Source of the DNA: Gnetum montanum
Taxonomy: Eukaryota; Streptophyta; Gnetopsida; Gnetales; Gnetaceae
NCBI GenBank assembly: GCA_015680685.1
Contig: MNCI01017497.1
Span: 1,063,039-1,127,038, forward strand
Length of the DNA: 64,000 bases
Direction of reading: 5' to 3'
The notes under the pieces: generated by a model
Told to the model about the DNA's origin: nothing
The model's input: only the letters and a program-made list of their open reading frames with translations
Databases searched by the model: none
Shown here: positions 56,736 through 64,000 of the stretch, one piece after another
Layout: every line of letters starts with the position of its first letter
How positions within the stretch are numbered: position 1 is the first letter of the stretch
Translations under genes and position numbers: made by a program

Positions 56736-59700
56736 TGGAAGGATTGCTAGGTATTTATACTCATAAGGGTATGCTAGGGTTTAGCAAAAAGTGTAAATTC
56801 TATTAGGAAAACTAAAAATAAAAAGAAAATACAAATAACCTAGAATGTTAAAAATTAATAAATTAATATGGAACCATACCTAGTGTTGGCTTAATAAGGT
56901 ATCCCTTACAAGCTAGCTAATAGCTATGTCTACCCTTCAATTTTAATCAAGTGTCTAAGGTTCAAACATGACTAAGCTATTATCATGTTCTACTTTAAAA
57001 GAACATGAAAAATAATTAAAAATACTAAAAAAAATTGTTGATGATCATTTGGAACCACCAACATTGGGGGCCTTTGGTCCCATGACCTAGGATCATAGGA
57101 AACGAAGGTGTTCTTCAAATAGGGTTTAGGTGCTTATTGGTCTCTGGCAACACCAAGGTCTAGATACCTCCAAACACACTCAGTGGTTATGAAATGAACT
57201 AAATGTAAATATGTGTTTGCTGTTGTGAGTGTTGAAATGGTTGGGTTGTGTATGAAACTATAGTTGACTATCATAAAAGAAATTTAACTAACTTTGTCAA
57301 ATATTGTGAGTTGTTGAAGTTTCCTATTTTTTCTAATTACTTACTCTATATAGTCTTTATAGTATGTTACTTGTAATAAATAAAATTTCACAAAATTGTT
57401 TAAACAAAATTCTGCCAATCTACTCCTAATTTCCCCTAGAGAGAACGTTCCAAAAGAAAACTAAAAGCAGAGTAAGATTCGATGGCTTTTAGAAAGAGAA
57501 GAGAAAAGAAAGCATATTTGTGTGGAATGTCAAAAATTTACTCAAGATAAATTGACATGAGGAAACAATTCATAATAAAGGTATTTTAATTCAATCTAAC
57601 TACAAATTGTCCAAACCCTCTGAGCTCAATAAGCAGTTTCATATAAGACAATCTTATTACACTACTAAAATTGCTACATAAATGACAAAGTATGAGCTTC
57701 TATTTTGACTAGTTAATAGTTGTTAAGAATTGCATTCAATAGAGCTGTCATAAAAATTTGACGATTTTAGTATTGAAATATCAAGGCAATACACTTTAAA
57801 ACAATGAAGCTATTTTAGTCATCTCAAAATATCAAAGATTTTCCTAAATCTTCTATGTTCAAAATAGGCAATTTTGTTAACACATTACTATTAAATTGCT
57901 CGAGAGAATTTTCAACATAAGGTCTTTTATGAAAACCCTAATAGGGGTCTACTATTGCACAAAATTAGAGCTATAAGAACAATCTAAAAAATCTCAAAAT
58001 TAAATGCCAAGCATGCTACTATCAAAACTATTAGCTAAGTAACTTGAACAAAATGGGAAGAAATGAACTCACAAGATTAAAGTAAAGCAACTAAATTAAT
58101 GTCTTTAACAAGCCATACTTTACAAGAAATCTTTAATATTCTTCCAAGTTGCTTCTTCTAAATCCCCCCCTAAATTCTACCTTTGAAGGTCCTTTTATAG
58201 TGACCTTAGGGTAGTTACGATAATCATGAGAAGTTAAGAGTATTACAAATATCTAGGGAATTTATTCCTAACTACCTTAAGAAGTCATAACTTCTATGAG
58301 AAGAATAAGCCAAAGTTAAAAAGTGTCTTTTTTGGTAATTACAACCATACAAATATCAAGGGGATACAATTGTAACTTCCATAGGAAGTTATAATTTCTG
58401 TTGAAATTTTTAATCCCCAAGAAAATAACATTGTAATTATCTAATGTTTATAAATTCTTCTTTTAAACTGCAAAACCCTTTTTTCTATTTTTTAAAAAAT
58501 CTTGCACATTGTAATGATGATAATAATAATAATGAAAAATATTAAGGCTACATGGCCTTAAGGCCTTGTGTATCTACACATTTATGTTTGATGTGTAGGC
58601 CTTTGAAGTTGTACATAGGCCTTGTGGCTTTCATGCCAAGTGCTGTGCTACCTTGTTCTTGTGCTGGAATGTAGTGTCATCATTAGTCTTTGCCTATCTA
58701 CCTTTTTTGCCCATTTTTCTGCACATGCTCTTGGATTTGTGGCTAGTAGAGTCTCATAGTTGTGCATTTAGCAATTTTTGTAGATTTTCTGTTTGAATTT
58801 GTAGGAGGAGTTGCATTATTATTGCTTGTTTTCCATCAGTGGATGAGATCTCTCCAATGGAGCCATATGTCTGCTTTTGTTACTTCTACATTTATCTTCT
58901 TGCTGCACCTTGAATGTTATTTTGTTTTAGCAACAAACCTTGCATTTTGCATCTATGTGCTAAATCTTGCAAAAATGACAAAAAATGAAATTTCGCTAGG
59001 CCTAAAGACTTGCTCCTGTTGTTGCTGTCAAGCTACAATAAGATCATTGGTGATGTCAATGCTCTTGGAACCTATTGTTGGTTACCATTTTCTTCTACCC
59101 CTAGTGACCTGAATTCATGTTTTGATGAGGAATTTGGGAGCATGAACAAAGCACAAGAATGTCAATGGCATTTTCATTTTCATTTTCCTTTTAGGTTTGG
59201 AGCTTACCCTTCCAAATTCCAAGGTACAAAAAATCATTTTGTGTTTATTTTTATTGTAGATGCTTGATACAATGGAGATTAGGATTTCAAATTTGTATAT
59301 AAGTAAAGACATTTTGCATGATGTTTGATTTCTTAGTGCTTGACCGCATATACTTGATTTGAGTAGGAATGGTAAGTGTAGAATATGGGCATCCAACAGC
59401 AACTCCAAAAAGTTTTTAAGAATAATTTTTATGAATTGTGAAGCAATAGAAATGAGCACATCAACAATCTATATTATCAGTAGATGTGGATCTCAGGTTC
59501 TAAATTCTTGTTTCAAGCATGTTGTATGCAATAATACTATGAATTTTGCTTCTCCCTTTTAATGAAATAGTTAAATGTGGTAATCTAGTATTATTTCTTT
59601 GTCTTATTTTCAAAATTTATGCATTTTGCTACACAATTTTTTCTCTATACATATGTTAGATGACTTCTAGTTACAATTCCATTGATGCATATGATAGCAT

Positions 59701-60920
59701 TACAACAACTATTCAAGCTTTATCACATAAATATATTGTGCATAATACGACCATTTTTACAACTTTTTGGAAATTTAATCTCTTTGTTTCTTAACATTTT
59801 ACTTTACATACCATCTCCTTAGAGATTTGTTGCAAGTATCTATATAATCTGTGTTTAAGTTTCATATACAACCTTTATATTTTTAATCATATTTACACTT
59901 TCTTAGGTTATCCTCCTTGACTTTCTTTTTACATTGTTGCACAATCTATTCTCTTAAACTTTGCTTTATTATTTCCCAATATAATAACATGATTTTCCAT
60001 TCAAAAATTTAATGCTAAAAGCATACTGTGGCAATGACTATTAGGAAATCCAAGACAAATCTTCATTATGCTTACAACCATATATATATCAATTTATGAA
60101 GTATAACCCAAAGAATTCATAATTGGAGAGGAACTAGTAATCCAACCAAGTATATATTACACTCTTTCCAATAGCCATATTTAGAAGATACTCATTCCAG
60201 TGTGAAATGATTAACTGGTCTCATGATTTCATCATCCTTGAATTTAAAGAAGTTGATGTATCCAACTTAATTAAAATAAAATTATTCTAATGTACTAGAA
60301 TAATTTTAAGGAAATAAGATAGTTGTTAAATTTTTCTCAATAAAATGGTATAATTAACTAAAATTAATTATCAATTGATGGTTGATTTTCATTCTTAATT
60401 ACTACCCCTTCATATAGTTGTTAACGGCCACCAATAGTTAACAACTATTCTTTAACAACTCTCTTATTTCACATATGAGATAATTTGATGGAGAAAACTT
60501 TAACAACTATCATAAAATACTAAAAGATATAATTAATTAATTAATTATCAAAAAACCATCATAAAAATAAAAAACATAGTAACCAAGGATACCATAAGCC
60601 TAATCCAGTATCCCATGTACTAATGACTCATACACTACCTAATACTTGCTTACTTAAAACTCCAACAAAGGAATTAGTGTAAATATGATTAATTTAATAA
60701 AATGCTAAAATTAAATAAAACATATTAAAATACTAAAATCATCCACAAAAGTGATTACAAATTATATAGCTCAACCCAAATCATAGCACAAGTGTACATA
60801 TGTAACAAGAAGCGTACTCAACACAAGACATAGACTTATTAAAAACACATCAAGGACTCAAATTGAAAATATATAAAGAGGTAAGGGGCATCTAAGATTT
60901 AGTTGAGTAGGGTGAGTAGA
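56736..60920. other. No recognisable gene or element
   Basis: About 4.2 kb of AT-rich DNA. It holds a short TAA/GAT microsatellite (about 58515-58534) and one uncertain ORF (58762-59112). I found no LTR pair, PBS or retroelement protein motif. It may hold very old repeat sequence. Confidence 0.5.
58762..59112 (+). CDS. Uncertain ORF, 116 codons, hydrophobic
   Basis: Open frame with hydrophobic stretches (LFEFVGGVALLLLVF, FVTSTFIFLLHLECYFVLA) that could be membrane segments, and a Cys run (CSCCCC). No family recognised and no promoter or splice evidence. T-rich DNA often gives such hydrophobic translations by chance. Confidence 0.15.
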   Translation: MHLAIFVDFLFEFVGGVALLLLVFHQWMRSLQWSHMSAFVTSTFIFLLHLECYFVLATNLAFCIYVLNLAKMTKNEISLGLKTCSCCCCQATIRSLVMSMLLEPIVGYHFLLPLVT

Positions 60921-60929
60921 TATCTTAGG

Positions 60930-62990
60930 GTGAGTAGAATATAAGTACTTTTCCACTTTTCAAGTTGCTTGATAGGTCTTATGTTTTTTCTAAATAACTT
61001 TGACCATAGGATTAATTATACTTCTCAATTGTCTTTCAATCCTATCCATAATCTTAATTGATTGTTCTATAATTGACATCAAGTTGAATCTATATATCTT
61101 ATTATTCTACCTCATGATTTGGATTCGACACATACTTTTTTAACATGGAAACATGAAACACATTATAAATTGATTGCAACTACCATGGAAGATCAATCTG
61201 ATGGGTAGCTTCTCCTATTTTTCTAACAATTGGAAAGGAGCCAATATAATGTGGTGGTAACTTCCCTTTCCTACCAATCCTCATGATACCTTTTAGAGGT
61301 GAAAATTTAAGAAATACTTGATGTTTAATGTTGAATTTTAAAGGTCTTATTCTAATATTTGCATACATAGTAAATCTATCTTACGTTGTTTGAAGTTTAT
61401 ATTTGATGATCCTGATCTACCTTGTAGCCTCTTCAATGATATTTGTTCTGTTCTTCTATCTATCCTCTAGAGTTTTCTAATAAGAAGGTGTATGAAAAGG
61501 TTTATCATACAACACTTCATGGGGGGGCTGGGNGCATGGGGGGCTGCTTTTAAACTAGTTTAGTAGTTGTTGTAGAAAAAAATTTATCAAAGAAAGAACT
61601 TTGTCCCAACAGTCTTTATAGTCTAGTACACAAGGTTGAAGCATATCTTCTAAGATATGATTCATTCTCTTTATGTGACCATATATTTCTAGATGCTACA
61701 CTAAGATAAGATTCAATGTCGTACCCAAACTCTTCTAAAAAGACAATTGAAATTTAGACATAAAATTTGAATCTCTATCAGATACAGTCTTACTTGAAAC
61801 ACCTTGTAATCTAACAATCTCTAACATAAACAACTAAGCAATCTCTTTGATGTTAGCTATTAATTTTGTAGCTAAGAAGTCAGAATATTTAATTAAAAGA
61901 CAAATGACCACATGGATAGAAATTTTTCTACTCTTAGTACAAGGTAATCCTATAATGAGATTCATGCCAATGATTTACAATTTTCACTCTAGAATGGTAT
62001 GTGGGTGCAGATAACCATAAGGTCTATGATTCTTTGCCTTAATCTATTTTTCCATATTTCTCTTCATGTGAAGTCATCAATACTATCTCATGATATTCTA
62101 ATACATCTTATCACTGCCTAGATGCATCTGATACTTGTTCAAGTAAGCCTCATGTATATGTTTCTATTTGATTGATATTGGAGCATACACTCTACCTTTA
62201 AATCTCAACAAAGTCATAGTTATAACTAAACAAATTTGATCCTTTATTTAAAAGGCTATAATCTTATCCTAATAGTAAGGATTTGAGATTTATTGAGAGT
62301 TGAGTTCATCCCTTAAACTAGGTAAGATAGTGAGGCTATAGAGTTTTCCAACTATTCTAATTAGTGCATCTACCATTATGTTACTCTTACTAGGATGATA
62401 CTGCACTGTGAAGTTAAAATATCCTAAAAGCTTTATCCATATCATCTATCTCATGTTTAGTCCTAGTTAATTCATAACATATTGTAAAGTATTATGGTTT
62501 GTATAGAGAGTCTTATGTTCATCATACAAGTAATGCCTTCAAATCTTAAGAGTAAAGATTATGACACTGAGTTCTAGATTATGCATTAGGTATCTTATCT
62601 CATGGGGTTCTAACTATCTTGAAGAATAAGTCATTATTTTTTCTTATTGCATGAGAACTTCATCTAAATCTTATTCATATGCATATATGTAAACATTATA
62701 AGGCTTTGTAGGAGTTATTGAGATTATAGTAGGTATAATGGTTAATCTATTTTTTAACTTCTCAAAAGACTTTTGATAGGTAGTTGTCTAAGAAAAGACA
62801 TAATCATTTCTTAGAAACTTATGTAGACATGAAAAAATATTAGAGAAATCCTTTAACTTGCTAGGTCCAAGATGCTTTTAACTTCATTCACTATAGTTGG
62901 AATGAATTAATCATTAATCATTGACAATTTAGAAGGGTTCACTACTACATCATTTTTTGATAGCATATAACTAAGAAAATGGATCTACGT
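60930..62990 (-). pseudogene. Tekay/Del-like chromovirus pol relic, reverse strand
   Basis: Read right to left: end of RT (near 62980-62770, FSNIFSCLHKFLR), RNase H (MTYSSR.LEPHEIRYLIHNLE, RHYLYDEHKTLYTNHNTLQY, YHPSKSNIMVDALIRI; 62660-62330), integrase (HEAYLNKYQMHLGSDKMYQN near 62130, TVSDRDSNFMSKF near 61770, MNHILEDMLQPCVLDYKD) and the tail YANIRIRPLKF, FLKFSPLKGIMRIGRKGKLP, HYIGSFPIVRKIGEATHQID (61368-61180), then NVFHVSMLKKYV. The tail is the Tekay/Del signature. Integrase contains a G-rich insertion with an ambiguous base (about 61519-61560). No LTR was found at either side. Confidence 0.75.
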
Positions 62991-63170
62991 GAGATTGCAT
63001 TGCTCCTATACCACTTGAGGATTTAGATATTAGAAAGGGGTTTGAATTCCCCAACTTGAAATCCAACCTATCATACAAAAAAAGAACAAAATTTACATGA
63101 TTCCCCAACTTGGATAGTCCAAATTCGGAGGGTAGATTCCTTGCACACCTTTGGACTTTGTTTCTTCCAA

Positions 63171-63381
63171 AATGTGGTTTAGAGGACACCACAACCTTTA
63201 TAAGATATGAGATTTTCTATAGAGTGTTTTTTTTGCTGCAAAATCTCTCAACCCCATAAGATCCCAACAAGGTTAGAATGTGGTTTTAAGGATCCCAAAA
63301 CCTTTACAAAATTGAGCTATGCTCTAGAGTGTTTTGGTGCTGCAAAACCACTCAATCCCACAGGATCTTAACAAGATCAAA
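63171..63381. repeat. Imperfect tandem repeat, two units of about 105 bp
   Basis: Both units start AATGTGGTTT (63171 and 63277) and share CCTTTA.A, TAGAGTGTTTT, GCTGCAAAA, CTCAA.CCCA.A and GATC..AACAAG in order. A partial third copy (CATCAACCCCATAGGGT) follows near 63406. Confidence 0.8.
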
Positions 63382-63762
63382 ATAGATGCCTTCTCGCAAA
63401 GAGCACATCAACCCCATAGGGTAACATGAAAAAGAAAAGATACAAGGAAAGAATGTAATTATAATTACAAGTCCTTATCGTTGAAGCTTAATTCAACATA
63501 CAATTAGCATACAACCAACCAAATGATGTGATAATAAAGGAAAAGAGTGTAAGATTATAGATATGACAATGATTTCTTTAATGTTAATAATACTTGCACA
63601 ATTCTAAATAATTTGATGTCTTCTTATAGCTTTAGAGTTTTTGAAAATGCCTCGAAACTTATGCAATGGCTATCCAACAACTAGTGTATATGTCTCCTTC
63701 GAAGTTGGGACATCTACATGATATTTGCCTTAATTTTGAAGTGATGTCTCATTTTGAAATGG

Positions 63763-63782
63763 GATGTCTCTATAGAGACATC
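63763..63782. repeat. 20-bp perfect palindrome within a GAGACATC word cluster
   Basis: GATGTCTCTATAGAGACATC is fully self-complementary. Further copies of GGGACATC, GATGTCTC, AGAGACATC and GGAGACATC in both directions lie within 63700-63890. Confidence 0.85.
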
Positions 63783-64000
63783 TATAGGGAGACCTCTTCT
63801 TTTAGATGGATACATCTACTATTTCTTAGAGACATCATCTTGTGATTTCTTTCTTCTCAAAAAATATGTCTACTATTTTTTGGAGACATCTCCTCAACTC
63901 TTGAACTTTGGTTCCTGAGGCTTTTTCTTGTTAATTTGGCTTCTTCATAATTCTTGGAGCATCTTCATTTGGTTTGTAGTATTTGGTTTCAGTCCATGCT

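Larger units (their letters stand above)
62991..64000. other. No gene seen; short repeats
   Basis: About 1 kb without coding signal, holding an imperfect tandem duplication (63171-63381) and a cluster of GAGACATC/GATGTCTC words (63700-63890). It may be noncoding sequence of the reverse-strand chromovirus or of another element. Confidence 0.45.

Noticed and set aside
59115-59459. 114-codon minus-strand ORF
   Set aside because: Overlaps another ORF on the opposite strand, has no recognisable motif and a composition typical of random AT-rich DNA.
1-64000. tRNA genes, ribosome binding sites and bacterial operons
   Set aside because: No cloverleaf-consistent tRNA was noticed by eye, and the plant LTR elements and intron-like borders exclude a bacterial reading.

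Overview
The window looks like intergenic DNA from a large, repeat-rich plant nuclear genome. It is AT-rich, and nearly all of it is old plant-type LTR retrotransposon sequence nested several layers deep. The families are Athila-like (OTA branch) Ty3 elements primed by tRNA-Asp, chromoviruses, one copia element and one plant LINE. The great age of the copies would suit a gymnosperm or another slowly purged giant genome, but nothing in the sequence fixes the species. I see no intact protein-coding host gene, tRNA, complete rRNA, CRISPR array or prokaryotic feature. Two ambiguous bases (22085 and about 61533) show this is a draft assembly.

Layout. 1-5070: 3' part of OTA element A (+), with a pol-to-aORF spacer, an additional ORF (aORF) and the 3' LTR. 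It sits inside the gag of OTA element T (-, 5071-7385). 7386-11988: 3' part of a Tekay/Del-like chromovirus (+) with a probable 2.7 kb LTR. 12665-55575: a Reina-like chromovirus relic (+) split by a copia element (13307-18274, -, TSD GGCTT) and by OTA element B (19513-54855, +, TSD AAGCA). B is itself split by a Galadriel-like chromovirus D (21720-30883, +, TSD CTAAA), whose gag carries a solo OTA LTR (26297-27186, TSD ATGGT). B is split again in its aORF by complete OTA element C (39769-52947, +, TSD AGTAG). 55603-56735: a LINE reverse-transcriptase relic (+). 56736-60920: no recognisable gene. 60930-62990: a Tekay-like pol relic (-). 62991-64000: short repeats only.

How the parts fit. The three OTA elements A, B and C share one architecture: LTR, tRNA-Asp PBS, gag, PR-RT-RH-INT, a spacer of about 2 kb, an aORF of about 920 codons, PPT, LTR. 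The spacer holds features not expected of a plain untranslated region: a conserved short ORF (seen in B and C), a block of about 47 bp with a purine run, a TATA-containing module that in C and A resembles the element's own LTR U3, and a putative 290-314 bp leader intron ending just before the aORF ATG. This suggests that the aORF has its own LTR-like promoter and a spliced message. It is the most interesting candidate system here. A second oddity is a multi-exon, reverse-strand gene relic just inside the 5' LTR of chromovirus D. A third is the arrays of short palindromes in the OTA LTRs, which differ in sequence between subfamilies and in length between the two LTRs of one element.

All reading frames are broken, mostly by C-to-T and G-to-A type changes, as expected of long-methylated, inactive copies.
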